A DNA stretch of 64,000 nucleotides from the NCBI GenBank assembly GCA_002842395.1, contig PHCV01000001.1:1-64000 (forward strand), written 5' to 3'. Position 1 is the stretch's first letter. Each line of letters starts with the position of its first letter. The translations under genes were made by a program, and so were the position numbers. Positions 8,667-23,101 of the stretch are shown here, one piece after another. The stretch is from Betaproteobacteria bacterium HGW-Betaproteobacteria-11. Its GTDB lineage: Bacteria; Pseudomonadota; Gammaproteobacteria; Burkholderiales; Rhodocyclaceae. The notes under the pieces are model-generated. The model had not been told where the DNA came from and ran no database searches. It saw only the letters and a list, made by a program, of their open reading frames with translations.

Positions 8667-10097
8667 ATGAACATCATCATTCTCGGTGCCGGGCAGGTCG
8701 GCGCCTCGGTCGCCGAAGCGCTCGCTTCGGAAGCCAACGCCATCACCGTGGTTGACCCGGACAGCGCTGCCCTCGCCCAGCTGGCCGATCATCTCGACCT
8801 GCGCACGCTCTGCGGCAATGCGGCGCTGCCTGACGTGCTACGTCAAGCCGGCATCGAGGATAGCGAGCTCCTGGTCGCCGTGACCCAGTCCGATCAGACC
8901 AACCTGGTCGCCTGCAAGATGGCGCGCAGCCTGTTCAACGTCCCCACGCGCGTCGCGCGGCTGCGTACCGCCGAGGAGCTCGAGAGCGAAGGGCTGCTTT
9001 CCGACGAGAACTTTGCCGTCTCGCACGCCATCTGTCCCGAGCAGGAAGTCACCGACCACATCGTGCGGCTGATCGCCTTCCCCGAGGCGCTGCAAGTGCT
9101 CGAATTCGCCCAGGGCGAGGCGACCCTGGTCGGGGTGCGCGCCATCGAGGGGGGACTTCTCGTCGGCAAGCCGATCAAGGCCATGCGCGAACATCTGCCG
9201 CCTGGTGTGGAGGCCCGCATCGCGGCAATATTCCGCGGCCATGCCCCGCTTGAACCCAAGGGTGACACGCTGATCAAGGCCGGCGATGAAGTCTTCCTGC
9301 TCGCCGCCAGCCGCCACATTCGGCTCGTGCTCAAGGAATTGCGCCGCAGCCTGGAACCGGTCCGCCGCATCATGATCGCCGGCGGCGGCAACATCGGTCG
9401 GCGGGTGGCGCGAACCCTGGAAAAGAATCACCAGGTCAAGTTGATTGAACATTCCGCGGCGCGTGCCCGTGAAATCGCCACCCAGCTTGCCAACACCCTG
9501 GTCTTCGCTGGCGAGGCCACCGACGAGCGACTGCTGCTGGAGGAAAACATCGATGAGATGGATATCTTCCTTGCCCTCACCAATGACGACGAGGACAACA
9601 TCATGGCGGCTTCACTCGCCAAGCGGTTGGGTTGCAAGCGCGTGCTGGCCCTGATCAATCGCCGTACCTATGCCGATCTGGTGCAGGGCGGGCCGATCGA
9701 CATCGGCCTGTCGCCGGCCCAGGTATCGATCGGTTCACTGCTCGCCCACGTCCGTCACGGCGATGTGGCGCGCGTGCATAGCCTGCGCCGGGGCGCGGCC
9801 GAGGCGCTTGAGCTGGTGGTACACGGCAGGCCACGGGACTCGCAGGTGGTCGGCCGGCGGGTCGAGCAGCTACCGGTGATTCAGGGTGCGCACATCGCCG
9901 CCATCGTCCGCCGCCCGCTCGAGAAACGGGTGGTGAACCGCGATGGCTTCCTGGTCGAAGACTACGTCACCGAAGTCATCATCCCGCATCACGATACGGT
10001 GATCGAGGAGGGCGATCACGTTATCGTCTTCTGTACCAGCAAGCGGTTGATCCCGAAGGTGGAACGCCTGTTCATGGTAACCCCGGGACACTTCTGA
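8667..10097 (+). CDS. trkA: Trk potassium uptake regulatory protein TrkA
   Basis: Cytoplasmic NAD-binding regulator of Trk potassium transport. Two RCK repeats are visible: the first Rossmann motif is IIILGAGQVGASVAEAL at the start, the second is IMIAGGGNIGRRVARTL near residue 234, and each is followed by a TrkA-C domain. The 476 residues are slightly longer than the E. coli protein. Its TGA overlaps the trkH start (TGATG), so the pair is translationally coupled. Confidence 0.95.
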   Translation: MNIIILGAGQVGASVAEALASEANAITVVDPDSAALAQLADHLDLRTLCGNAALPDVLRQAGIEDSELLVAVTQSDQTNLVACKMARSLFNVPTRVARLRTAEELESEGLLSDENFAVSHAICPEQEVTDHIVRLIAFPEALQVLEFAQGEATLVGVRAIEGGLLVGKPIKAMREHLPPGVEARIAAIFRGHAPLEPKGDTLIKAGDEVFLLAASRHIRLVLKELRRSLEPVRRIMIAGGGNIGRRVARTLEKNHQVKLIEHSAARAREIATQLANTLVFAGEATDERLLLEENIDEMDIFLALTNDDEDNIMAASLAKRLGCKRVLALINRRTYADLVQGGPIDIGLSPAQVSIGSLLAHVRHGDVARVHSLRRGAAEALELVVHGRPRDSQVVGRRVEQLPVIQGAHIAAIVRRPLEKRVVNRDGFLVEDYVTEVIIPHHDTVIEEGDHVIVFCTSKRLIPKVERLFMVTPGHF

Positions 10098-11557
10098 TGC
10101 TCTACCGTCTGCTTCCGGTCAGTCATGTCTTGGGCGGCATGCTGATGCTGTTCAGCCTCGCCTACCTGATGCCCATCGCCAGCGCCCTGATTTATGCCGA
10201 TGGCACATTGCTGGATTTCGTCGATGCCATGCTTTTTTCGCTGGCCGGCGGATTCATTCTCTGGTTCGGCACTCGCCGCCACAAACGTGAACTCAAGCCC
10301 CGCGACGGCTTCCTGCTGGTGACGCTGACCTGGCTGCTGATGGCGGTGATCGCCACCTTGCCGCTGCTCCTGTTGATCGACGGGCTAACGTTTACCCATG
10401 CTTTTTTCGAAACCATGTCCGGGCTGACCACCACCGGCGCCACCGTGCTCTCGGGGCTGGAGCATCTGCCGCCCACGCTCAATCTCTGGCGTCACGAACT
10501 CAACTGGCTGGGTGGCATGGGCATCATCGTTCTGGCCGTGGCAATCCTGCCTTTGCTTGGCGTCGGCGGCATGCAGCTCTACAAGGCCGAGGCCACGGGT
10601 GTGATGAAGGATGCGAAGCTCACCGCGCGCATCGCCGACACCGCCAAGGCGCTCTGGCTAGTGTATTTCGGCATCACCCTGGTCTGCATTCTTTCGCTGC
10701 GACTGGTCGGCATGAACTGGCTGGACGCGATTTGTCATGCCTTTGCCGCGCTGTCGCTCGGCGGCTTCTCGACCTATGACGCCAGTGTCGGCCACTTCGG
10801 TTCGCCGGCGATCGAAGCCGTGCTGATTTTCTTCATGCTGGTCGCCGGAATCAATTTCGCCACCCATTTCACGGCCTGGCACAGCCGTTCCTGGCGCACC
10901 TACTGGCGGGACACGGAGGCCAAGGCCTTTCTTGCCCTGATTTTTTCCAGCATCCTGGTGTGCGCCCTTTATTTGCTCGCTCACGGTACCTACCCCGATT
11001 TTCCGTTGGCGCTGCGGCACGTCGCCTTCAATCTGGTGTCGATCGCCACCGATTCCGGTTTTGCCAGCCAGGATTACGACCGCTGGCCGATGTTTGTTCC
11101 ATTGTGGATGCTGTTTCTTTCCTGCATCTCGGTCAGTTCCGGTTCGACCGGCGGCGGCATCAAGATGATCCGCACCCTGATTCTCGCCCGGCAGGGCCTG
11201 ATCGAACTGGCGCGCCTGGTCCATCCACGCCTCATCGCTCCACTCAAGATCGGTGCAACGGAAATCCCGCCGCAGATCGCCAGTGCCGTGCTCGGCTTTA
11301 TTTTTCTCTACATTCTGGCGGTGGGCGAATTGACCTTCTTCCTGGTGGCGAGTGGTCTGGACTTCACCTCGTCGATCACCGCCATCGTTGCCTGCATCAA
11401 CAACGCCGGGCCGGGTCTGAATGTCGTCGGCCCCGCGCAAAATTATGGCGGGCTAACCGACTTCCAGCTCTGGGTCTGCACCTTCGCCATGCTGCTCGGG
11501 CGGCTCGAGGTTCTCTCGGTGTTCGTCCTGTTCACGCCGGCCTTCTGGCGGCGGTAA
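10097..11557 (+). CDS. trkH: Trk potassium transporter membrane subunit TrkH
   Basis: The pore-forming subunit of the Trk K+ uptake system in the inner membrane. The 486-residue protein is hydrophobic throughout, with the repeated membrane-pore-membrane units of the family; filter-like glycines are seen in [25 protein letters not shown] and [26 protein letters not shown] is a conserved TrkH segment. Translationally coupled to trkA. Confidence 0.95.
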   Translation: MLYRLLPVSHVLGGMLMLFSLAYLMPIASALIYADGTLLDFVDAMLFSLAGGFILWFGTRRHKRELKPRDGFLLVTLTWLLMAVIATLPLLLLIDGLTFTHAFFETMSGLTTTGATVLSGLEHLPPTLNLWRHELNWLGGMGIIVLAVAILPLLGVGGMQLYKAEATGVMKDAKLTARIADTAKALWLVYFGITLVCILSLRLVGMNWLDAICHAFAALSLGGFSTYDASVGHFGSPAIEAVLIFFMLVAGINFATHFTAWHSRSWRTYWRDTEAKAFLALIFSSILVCALYLLAHGTYPDFPLALRHVAFNLVSIATDSGFASQDYDRWPMFVPLWMLFLSCISVSSGSTGGGIKMIRTLILARQGLIELARLVHPRLIAPLKIGATEIPPQIASAVLGFIFLYILAVGELTFFLVASGLDFTSSITAIVACINNAGPGLNVVGPAQNYGGLTDFQLWVCTFAMLLGRLEVLSVFVLFTPAFWRR

Positions 11558-11623
11558 GCCCGGGTTGCCGGGGTGTGTTTGCAGTGCGTTCTGCATGGGT
11601 GTAGCGCATGGCGGGCGGCGGGA

Positions 11624-11652
11624 CTGAAAAAGTCGGCGCTGGCGATACGGCG
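11624..11652 (+). repeat. Dispersed 26-bp motif, copy 4 (trkH-hemE intergenic)
   Basis: CTGAAAAAGTCGGCGCTGGC followed by GATACGGCG. This is one of only two non-coding copies and is the closest to the inferred consensus. The rest of the trkH-hemE gap (187 bp) shows no other gene. Confidence 0.8.
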
Positions 11653-11744
11653 CATTCGCGCCCCGGAATCGAGTTTTACCCCGTACCCGAAAGGGAAACC
11701 CTGGACGGGATGCGCGATAATCCCCGCTTTCCCCGGAGCAGCCA

Positions 11745-12812
11745 ATGACACGTCCAACCAACGACACTTTCCTGCGCGCCCTGTTGCGTGAACCGGTCGA
11801 GTACACCCCGATCTGGCTGATGCGCCAGGCCGGGCGCTATCTGCCCGAGTACAACGAGACGCGCCGCCGCGCCGGCAGCTTTCTCGATCTGTGCAAAACC
11901 CCGCAGCTGGCTTGCGAAGCAACACTGCAACCGCTGGCGCGCTTCGATCTGGATGCCGCGATCCTGTTCTCCGACATCCTCACCGTTCCCGATGCCATGG
12001 GGCTCGGTCTGTATTTTGCCGAGGGGGAGGGGCCCCGTTTCGAGCGGCCCCTGCGCAGCGAGTGGGAAATCCGGGATCTCACCGCGCCGGATCCGAATGT
12101 GCATCTGCGCTACGTCATGGATGCCGTGGCGGAAATTCGCCGCGCGCTGAATCACTCGCTGCCGCTGATCGGCTTTTCCGGCAGCCCCTGGACCCTGGCC
12201 TGCTACATGGTCGAAGGCGGTTCCTCGGCCGACTATCGGTTGGTGAAAACCATGCTTTACGATCGGCCGGATCTGCTCCATCGCATTCTTGACGTCACCA
12301 CCACCGCAGTGACCGACTATCTCAACGCCCAGATCGAATCCGGCGTCCAGGCCGTGATGATTTTCGATTCCTGGGGTGGCGCGCTGTCGCACGCCGCTTA
12401 TCGTGAATTTTCACTGAGCTACATGGAGCGGATCGTGGCCGGGCTGAAAAAGAGTCATGGCGGCGAGCGGGTGCCTTCGATCGTGTTTACCAAAGGGGGT
12501 GGTCAGTGGCTGGAAGCCATCGCCGCGATCGGGTGCGATGCCGTGGGGCTGGATTGGACCACCGATCTGGGTGAAGCACGGCAACGGATCGGCCATCGTG
12601 TTGCGCTGCAAGGCAATCTCGATCCCATGGCGTTATTCGCTTCGCCCCAACAGGTAGCAGCAGAGGCCTGTCGCGTACTCGACAGTTTTGGTGCCGGCTC
12701 GGGTCATGTATTCAATCTCGGTCACGGCATCTCGCAATTTACCCCGCCGGAACATGTCACGGCGCTGGTCGATGCCGTGCATAGCCACAGCCGGCGCGGG
12801 TCGGGAAACTAG
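11745..12812 (+). CDS. hemE: Uroporphyrinogen decarboxylase
   Basis: Decarboxylates uroporphyrinogen III to coproporphyrinogen III in heme synthesis (cytoplasmic). The family signature [15 protein letters not shown] is at about residues 23-37 and [16 protein letters not shown] near 142; [15 protein letters not shown] is near the C-terminus. The 355 residues match the usual length. CCGGAGC precedes the ATG. Confidence 0.97.
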   Translation: MTRPTNDTFLRALLREPVEYTPIWLMRQAGRYLPEYNETRRRAGSFLDLCKTPQLACEATLQPLARFDLDAAILFSDILTVPDAMGLGLYFAEGEGPRFERPLRSEWEIRDLTAPDPNVHLRYVMDAVAEIRRALNHSLPLIGFSGSPWTLACYMVEGGSSADYRLVKTMLYDRPDLLHRILDVTTTAVTDYLNAQIESGVQAVMIFDSWGGALSHAAYREFSLSYMERIVAGLKKSHGGERVPSIVFTKGGGQWLEAIAAIGCDAVGLDWTTDLGEARQRIGHRVALQGNLDPMALFASPQQVAAEACRVLDSFGAGSGHVFNLGHGISQFTPPEHVTALVDAVHSHSRRGSGN

Positions 12813-13188
12813 AACCCTTGCCACAGGCCGGACGCAGCCCGACTCGCTGTGCCAAGCCTTTGCAGACAAGGCTTTCACATGCACTAAAAAGTTATCGAAG
12901 TATTGACTTATGCACAAAACTGGGTTGCACCGCGAAAGCCCCTGAAAAAACTACTGGGTTTATCACAATACGCTTTAACATTCTGTTTCTTAAATAAATA
13001 ATTCTGTGCAACTATTGCACAATTGCGACAAAAACCTTGATTAATCATTACTTGCCATTTCCTTTACCTGCTTACTCACAAAGTTATCCACAGAATCTGT
13101 GCGTAAGGCAATTTTTCTTTGAGAGCAAGGGGTTGCATGCTGTTATCAATAGTTTGTCGAGCTCCTGCAGGCAACTTGCTGCTGCCGC
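12813..13188. other. AT-rich hemE-priA intergenic region with DnaA-box cluster (candidate oriC)
   Basis: No coding potential is seen in these 376 bp. The stretch from about 12880 to 13080 is clearly AT-rich against GC-rich neighbours. DnaA-box matches to TTATNCACA: TTATGCACA at 12908-12916 and TTATCCACA at 13084-13092 are exact; TTACTCACA at 13072-13080 and TTACGCACA (- strand) at 13098-13106 have one mismatch each. Closely spaced boxes beside an AT-rich tract are what an origin looks like. A promoter region for priA is the alternative. Confidence 0.55.
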
Positions 13189-15219
<2,031 letters not shown>

Positions 15220-15261
15220 TGGGGCGCTCTCGTATCGCGGCCGGGTTACAGGGTCGTGATT

Positions 15262-17739
<2,478 letters not shown>

Positions 17740-18843
17740 TCAAATGCGCATCGGCATGACGACGTATTTAAATGCGTCGTGCCCGGGTAATATGAACAGA
17801 GCACTTGAGTTGGCATCTGCCAAGTGCAGTTCGATATTTTCCTGAGGAACATTATTCAGAATGTCGAGTAAATAACTCACATTGAAACCAATATCGAGTG
17901 GCTCCCCGTTGTAGTCAATTTCTATTTCTTCCTGCGCCTCTTCTTGTTCAGCATTGCTCGAAATTATTTTTAAGCTGCCCGCTCCGAGCAGCAGCCGTAC
18001 GCCGCGAAATTTTTCATTGGTCAGGATGGCCACGCGTTGCAAAGAGCGCAAAAGTTGTTCCCGCGCCAACTTGATTATTTTTTCATGATGCTGTGGAATC
18101 ACTCGTTCATAGTCCGGAAATTTTCCATCGATCAACTTCGATACCAGTTCGATCTGGTTGAAATTAAAACAGGCCTGTGTTGGGGTCAGCGTGATCTCCA
18201 GCGGATCTTCGCTGTCGTTGAGTTGCCTGGAAAGTTCGAGTACCGTTTTTCGCGGAAGAATGACCTCGATGGGAGCGGGTGTTTCCGGTAACTTTTCCGC
18301 CACATAAGCCAAACGATGGCCATCAGTGGTTACGACGCGAAGTTCGTTTCCTTTGGCGACCAGAAGAAGCCCGTTCAGGTAATACCGGATGTCTTGTTGT
18401 GCCATGGCATATTGAACCAAGGCCAGCAAACGTTTCATCTGCTTTTGCGATACAACGAGACGGGTAGATTGCGCATTTGAAGTCGCCATCCTTGGAAAAT
18501 CTTCGGCCGGTAGCGTCTGTAAGTTAAAACGACTTTTCCCCGCCTTCAGTTGCATCCTTTTTTCATCCAGAGAAAGACTGACTTCGGCGGCTTCCGGAAG
18601 AGAGCGCAAAATATCCTGAAGTTTTCTGGCACCGACCGTTATTGCACTGTCCTCGCCTTTGGGACCCAAAGCACACGTCGTGATTTGAATTTCAATGTCG
18701 GTAGCCAATAACTTCAACTCCTCTCCGGTTTTTTGAATCAACACATTGGAAAGAATGGGAAGCGTGTGTCTTTTTTCGACAATTCCACAAACGGATTGCA
18801 GTGGTAACAGAAGCTGATCGCGTGAACCTTTATATAAGAGCAT
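17740..18843 (-). CDS. dnaN: DNA polymerase III beta subunit (sliding clamp)
   Basis: The ring-shaped processivity clamp of DNA polymerase III. The 367 residues show the three-domain clamp fold pattern; the start LLYKGSRDQLLLPLQSVCGIVEKRHTLPILSN is interrupted here only for brevity, with the conserved HTLPIL segment near residue 30, and the C-terminus ends VVMPMRI, the usual clamp ending. It is downstream of dnaA on the same strand, separated by an AT-rich gap with DnaA boxes. Confidence 0.97.
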   Translation of the reverse strand: MLLYKGSRDQLLLPLQSVCGIVEKRHTLPILSNVLIQKTGEELKLLATDIEIQITTCALGPKGEDSAITVGARKLQDILRSLPEAAEVSLSLDEKRMQLKAGKSRFNLQTLPAEDFPRMATSNAQSTRLVVSQKQMKRLLALVQYAMAQQDIRYYLNGLLLVAKGNELRVVTTDGHRLAYVAEKLPETPAPIEVILPRKTVLELSRQLNDSEDPLEITLTPTQACFNFNQIELVSKLIDGKFPDYERVIPQHHEKIIKLAREQLLRSLQRVAILTNEKFRGVRLLLGAGSLKIISSNAEQEEAQEEIEIDYNGEPLDIGFNVSYLLDILNNVPQENIELHLADANSSALFILPGHDAFKYVVMPMRI

Positions 18844-19040
18844 ATATAACCTCTATTACTATTTAGAGAGAATGTTTTCTGTGAATAACTTGTTATTGTT
18901 ATTTAATTTCATAAAGTTACGTTATTATTTTTAGTGTTGGCTACTTTGATTCTCATTGTGAATGATTGTGGGTAACTTTTATGTTTGAACTGATTTTCCA
19001 CTTTATTCACAATCTCTCAACGACTTTTCTTCTGGTTTCA
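18844..19040. other. AT-rich dnaN-dnaA gap with DnaA boxes (candidate oriC)
   Basis: Strongly AT-rich non-coding stretch. Exact TTATNCACA matches: TTATTCACA at 19003-19011 (+) and on the - strand at 18880-18888. Single-mismatch boxes: TTACCCACA (-) at 18967-18975 and TCATTCACA (-) at 18957-18965. The dnaA-dnaN gap is a known position of oriC in other bacteria. It must also hold the dnaN promoter. Confidence 0.6.
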
Positions 19041-20408
19041 CTAACTTTTTATGGTTTGAACGAGAACGTGTAACTCATTGTTTAACTGACTATCCTTACC
19101 ACGTAAGCTGGCGATTGTGCGGCAGGCGTGAATTACGGTGGTATGGTCGCGACCACCAAAAATATCGCCGATTTCAGGCAGGCTGTGGGTTGTGAGTTCA
19201 CGGGCGAGCCACATTGCGATCTGTCGCGGTCGTGCAATGGCGCGGGTGCGTTTTTTTGAGTGCATGTCGGTTGCCTTGATTTTATAGAAATCCGCAACGG
19301 TTTTTTGAATCTGTTCGAGAGAGATTTGCCGATTCGTTGCCCCGATGATGTCGCGCAGGGCATCTTTTGCAACATCAAGGCTGATTTCTTTGCCGTGAAA
19401 CCTGGCATAGGCAACGACGCGGTTTAGTGCGCCCTCGAGCTCCCTGACGTTTGACCGAAGATTTTTGGCAATCAGAAATGAAACTTCGTCCGAAATGGTA
19501 AGGTTTTCGGCTTCAGCCTTCTTTTTTAAGATGGCGATACGCATTTCGAGCTCGGGAGGTTCAATGGCTACGGTCAACCCCCAGTCGAAACGGGATATCA
19601 ATCGCTCTTCAAGACCCTGCACATCCTTTGGATAGGTGTCGCAGGTAATGATTATTTGTTTTTTTGCTTCGATCAAGGCATTGAATGCATAGAAAAATTC
19701 TTCCTGCGTTCGATCTTTGCGATTGAAAAATTGAATATCGTCTATCAGCAATAAATCCAAAGAACGGTAGTAGCGTTTAAACGTTTCGCGGCTATTCTGC
19801 TGAAAGGCACGAACCACGTCGGAAAAATAGTCTTCGGCATGAACGTAACGGATCTCCATTGTCGGATTGGCGGCGTAGATCGAGTTTCCAATCGCGTGAA
19901 TCAAATGGGTTTTACCTAACCCAACGCCACCATAAATAAATAGTGGGTTGTAAGAAATCCCTGGATTCATGGCCACCTGTTGTGCTGCCGCACGTGCTAG
20001 ATCGTTGGCACGACCGGTAACGAGGGTTTCGAATGTGAACTCGGCGTTCAGGCGGGTTTTTTCATAGATGGAATCGCTGGATTTGACATTTTCGACGCGT
20101 GTATTGGTTGTGTTCTGGCTTACTGGATCGGATGTATCTGCCAGTGGCGGGTTTGCTGTTTGCACATCGCTGATGCCCAGGTTGATGCTGATGGGATGAG
20201 AAAAATACTCAAGTCCGAATGTTTCGATTTGGGAAAGGTAACGCTCCCGCACCCACTGCATGATGAAGCGATTAGGAGCAATCAGATTGAATCGAGCAGC
20301 CTCATCGGCATTGCGCTCAAATCGCAACCTCTTGATCCAGGTATTGAACTGTTGCGCAGGGAGTTCCTGTTCGAACCGACTCAAACAAGCGGACCAAAAT
20401 TCATTCAT
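19041..20408 (-). CDS. dnaA: Chromosomal replication initiator DnaA
   Basis: AAA+ initiator that binds DnaA boxes and opens oriC. Domain I (about 1-80, [21 protein letters not shown]) recruits helicase; a short variable linker follows; the AAA+ core has Walker [17 protein letters not shown] (about residue 160) and Walker [11 protein letters not shown]; domain IV ends with the DNA-binding signature [15 protein letters not shown]. The 455 residues are typical of betaproteobacteria. Confidence 0.98.
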   Translation of the reverse strand: MNEFWSACLSRFEQELPAQQFNTWIKRLRFERNADEAARFNLIAPNRFIMQWVRERYLSQIETFGLEYFSHPISINLGISDVQTANPPLADTSDPVSQNTTNTRVENVKSSDSIYEKTRLNAEFTFETLVTGRANDLARAAAQQVAMNPGISYNPLFIYGGVGLGKTHLIHAIGNSIYAANPTMEIRYVHAEDYFSDVVRAFQQNSRETFKRYYRSLDLLLIDDIQFFNRKDRTQEEFFYAFNALIEAKKQIIITCDTYPKDVQGLEERLISRFDWGLTVAIEPPELEMRIAILKKKAEAENLTISDEVSFLIAKNLRSNVRELEGALNRVVAYARFHGKEISLDVAKDALRDIIGATNRQISLEQIQKTVADFYKIKATDMHSKKRTRAIARPRQIAMWLARELTTHSLPEIGDIFGGRDHTTVIHACRTIASLRGKDSQLNNELHVLVQTIKS

Positions 20409-20507
20409 GACTGTTTGCTAAAAAGCGATTTGGAATGGGTGTTCGTCACTTAAATTTTTTAGAACCACCCTTATGTCGTGCGTTGATTCTAGCGGTTTCG
20501 TTCTGGG

Positions 20508-20516
20508 TTATCCACA
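20508..20516 (+). promoter_or_regulatory. Single perfect DnaA box between dnaA and rpmH
   Basis: TTATCCACA, exact consensus, in the dnaA-rpmH divergent gap. Only one good box is seen, so autoregulation of dnaA is more likely than an origin here. Confidence 0.65.
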
Positions 20517-20559
20517 GATATTCATCTTCTTGTCTAATTGCCGGCAACCCCCGGGTTTG

Positions 20560-20588
20560 TTGACAAGAACGTGGTAACACGCTCTAAT
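20560..20588 (+). promoter_or_regulatory. Predicted sigma-70 promoter of rpmH
   Basis: TTGACA, 17 bp, TCTAAT (5 of 6 to the -10 consensus), about 30 bp before the rpmH ATG. Confidence 0.75.
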
Positions 20589-20618
20589 ACAAGGTTTTAA
20601 GGTCTAGGGAAACTGATC

Positions 20619-20753
20619 ATGAAACGTACTTATCAGCCTTCGGTTGTTCGCCGTAAACGTACTCATGGTTTTCTGGTGCGCATGCGTACCCGGGGTGGTC
20701 GCTCCGTAATCCGGGCTCGCCGGGCAAAGGGCCGCCATAACTTGGCTGTCTGA
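20619..20753 (+). CDS. rpmH: 50S ribosomal protein L34
   Basis: A 44-residue, very basic ribosomal protein beginning [19 protein letters not shown] and ending [10 protein letters not shown], the full L34 signature and length. It is divergent from dnaA and directly upstream of rnpA, the usual order near bacterial origins. Confidence 0.98.
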   Translation: MKRTYQPSVVRRKRTHGFLVRMRTRGGRSVIRARRAKGRHNLAV

Positions 20754-20759
20754 TATCAG

Positions 20760-21140
20760 TTGCCTTGTTCCTCCGGTTTTGGTGCGGTAAGGCGGTTACA
20801 TCATCCGGAAGAATTTTCGGCCGTTTTTTCATCCCGCATGGTCATGCGGGGTTTGAATTTTGTATTGCACTACTTGCCACTCGAGGCTGAAAGCCCGGTT
20901 CGTCTGGGGTTGGTTATTCCCAAGCGTTTGGCCAAAAAAGCGGTATTGCGTAATGCGATCAAACGACAGGGGCGAGAGGCATTTCGCCTCATGGCAGCGG
21001 AACTTCCCTCTTGTGATTTTGTCCTCAGGCTTTCCCGTCCCCAAAGCGGGGAAAAGGCGAAGCTGAGTCAGCGCGGGATTTGGCGTGCCGAGATCGATGA
21101 CTTATTGTTGCGTCTGGCGAAGGAGCGGGGTTTGACGTGA
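20760..21140 (+). CDS. rnpA: Ribonuclease P protein component
   Basis: Protein subunit of RNase P, which trims the 5' leader of tRNAs with the RNA subunit. The start is taken as TTG ([22 protein letters not shown]), 6 bp after rpmH. The basic RNR-like region appears as [25 protein letters not shown] (read in two parts: the [11 protein letters not shown] core is the diagnostic piece). 126 residues is normal. Its TGA overlaps the GTG of yidD. Confidence 0.95.
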   Translation: MPCSSGFGAVRRLHHPEEFSAVFSSRMVMRGLNFVLHYLPLEAESPVRLGLVIPKRLAKKAVLRNAIKRQGREAFRLMAAELPSCDFVLRLSRPQSGEKAKLSQRGIWRAEIDDLLLRLAKERGLT

Positions 21141-21358
21141 CATCATGGCGTGTGAAGCCGGTGCTGTTTTTGATTCGCTGCTATCAATGGGCGATTAGTC
21201 CTTGGCTGGGTAATCGTTGCCGGTTTTATCCAAGCTGTTCGGAATATGCCGCAACCGCCTTGTGTGCTCATGGGTTGGTTCGAGGGCTTTGGCTGGCTCT
21301 GCGACGTGTGGGGCGCTGTCACCCATGGCAACCAGGGGGGTATGACCCGGTGCCTTGA
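21137..21358 (+). CDS. yidD: Membrane protein insertion efficiency factor YidD
   Basis: A 73-residue small protein of the YidD family, which assists YidC-dependent membrane insertion. The signature [20 protein letters not shown] with its paired cysteines and the ending [14 protein letters not shown] are intact. Starts with GTG overlapping the rnpA stop. Confidence 0.95.
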   Translation: MTSWRVKPVLFLIRCYQWAISPWLGNRCRFYPSCSEYAATALCAHGLVRGLWLALRRVGRCHPWQPGGYDPVP

Positions 21359-21411
21359 GTATCACTTCTATAGGCCCTTCTTATTAGTTTTGCCAAGAAT
21401 CAGAGAGAATA

Positions 21412-23013
21412 ATGGATAACCGCCGCTTGATTTTGTTAATGTTTTTCAGTTTTTCACTGTTCATGCTTTGGGATGGCTGGCTAAAGCAGGGGCAACCAAA
21501 GGTTGTGCCCGTCGCTGAAACTGTTGTGCCAAGCACAGCCACCGTATCCAGCATGGCCCCCGGGGACTCGAATAAAGCCGGCGCGGTTGCTGGCCAGGTT
21601 ACGACAGTCAAAACAGAGACCGTCTCCATTGAAACAGATCTGTTCCTGGCTGAAATCTCGGCGCGTGGCGGGGATATCATCCACCTTGAACTGAAGGGCC
21701 ATCCGGCGACACTCGACGTGACGAAAAAGTTTCTGCTTTTCGACAATGGAAGCAGTCACACCTACCTCGCACAGTCCGGTTTGATTGGTGAAGGACTACC
21801 CAATCATAAATCGCTGTGGCGCATCAAGGAAGGCGAGCGCACCCTGAAGAATGGAGAGAACGCTTTATCCATCAACCTTGAATATGACAGTGCCGACAAC
21901 AAAAAGATAGTAAAGACTTACACCTTCCATCGTGATAGCTACCAGGTCGACGTTCGCTACGAAGGTGTGACGCCGGGTACCCCTGTGTATTATCAATTCA
22001 CTCGTGATGGCAAGCCGGCGGAAACCAAGAATAACCCTTTAAACATGGGTATTTCGACCTTCACTGGACCGGCTGTATTCACCGAGGAAGGCAAGTTTCA
22101 GAAAGTCAAGTTTGAGGATATTGCCACTGGCAAGGCCAAATTCGCGAGCAAAGCGAAGGATGGTTGGCTGGCGCTGGTGCAGCATTATTTCGTTGCTGTC
22201 TGGCTGCCGCCGGAGGGCATGCAGCGGGAGTACTACATGCGTGCCTTGAGCGATGATCTTTATTCTGCGGGCGTCATTCTGTCCTCGACGGCCGATGGGA
22301 AGAGCGAGGTTTCGCTATATGCAGGTCCCCAGGAACTGGAGAATCTCAAAAAACTGGCTCCCGGTCTCGGGCTTGTGGTTGATTACGGCTGGTTGACGGT
22401 GATTGCTGCGCCTTTGTTCTGGATTTTGAACCTGGTTCACAAAATCACCGGTAATTGGGGCTGGGCCATCATCGGGCTGACCTTCCTGATCAAGTTGAGT
22501 TTCTTTCCCTTGTCTGCAGCCAGCTACAAGGCGATGGCCAAGATGAAACTGCTTACCCCGCGCCTGCAGAAGTTGAAGGAAGTGTATGGCGATGACAAAT
22601 TGCGGCTGAACCAGGAAATGATGGCCCTCTATAAGTCGGAGAAGGTCAATCCATTGGGTGGATGCCTCCCTGTTTTAGTACAGATGCCTGTCTTTATTGC
22701 GCTTTATTGGGTATTGCAAGGCACGGTCGAAATGCGGAATGCACCGTGGATCGGCTGGATCACAGATCTGTCGGCACAGGATCCGTACTATGTGCTTCCT
22801 CTGATCATGGGGCTGAGCATGCTGGTGCAAACTAGGCTCAACCCGGCGCCTCCAGATCCAATTCAGGCCAAAGTGATGATGTTCATGCCGGTGATTTTTA
22901 CGGTCATGTTCCTGTTTTTCCCGGCGGGTTTGGTGTTGTACTGGACGGTCAATAACATTCTTTCCATCGCCCAACAGTGGCAGATCAATCGAATGATCGG
23001 GGTAGGGAAGTAA
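21412..23013 (+). CDS. yidC: Membrane protein insertase YidC
   Basis: Inner-membrane insertase and foldase for membrane proteins, including the Fo subunit c coded further downstream. N-terminal signal-anchor ([19 protein letters not shown]), a large periplasmic domain (about 60-340), then a C-terminal bundle of five membrane helices with [36 protein letters not shown] and the final [13 protein letters not shown]. 533 residues, the usual Gram-negative length. Confidence 0.97.
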   Translation: MDNRRLILLMFFSFSLFMLWDGWLKQGQPKVVPVAETVVPSTATVSSMAPGDSNKAGAVAGQVTTVKTETVSIETDLFLAEISARGGDIIHLELKGHPATLDVTKKFLLFDNGSSHTYLAQSGLIGEGLPNHKSLWRIKEGERTLKNGENALSINLEYDSADNKKIVKTYTFHRDSYQVDVRYEGVTPGTPVYYQFTRDGKPAETKNNPLNMGISTFTGPAVFTEEGKFQKVKFEDIATGKAKFASKAKDGWLALVQHYFVAVWLPPEGMQREYYMRALSDDLYSAGVILSSTADGKSEVSLYAGPQELENLKKLAPGLGLVVDYGWLTVIAAPLFWILNLVHKITGNWGWAIIGLTFLIKLSFFPLSAASYKAMAKMKLLTPRLQKLKEVYGDDKLRLNQEMMALYKSEKVNPLGGCLPVLVQMPVFIALYWVLQGTVEMRNAPWIGWITDLSAQDPYYVLPLIMGLSMLVQTRLNPAPPDPIQAKVMMFMPVIFTVMFLFFPAGLVLYWTVNNILSIAQQWQINRMIGVGK

Positions 23014-23101
23014 AAGTAGTCAGGATTTGCTGGCTCTCTCCGCTCTTTCCGGCTCGAAGGGCAGGGAGTGGCAGGGGATTAGTCCTGAAGGAGCTTTGCT
23101 G

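Noticed and set aside
10163-10190. ATCGCCAGCGCC in trkH resembling the 26-bp motif
   Set aside because: The match stops before the GAG/GAC-TTTT part; chance similarity in a helix coding for IASALI.
20453-20618. dnaA-rpmH gap as oriC
   Set aside because: Only one good DnaA box is present; the two other gaps have four each.
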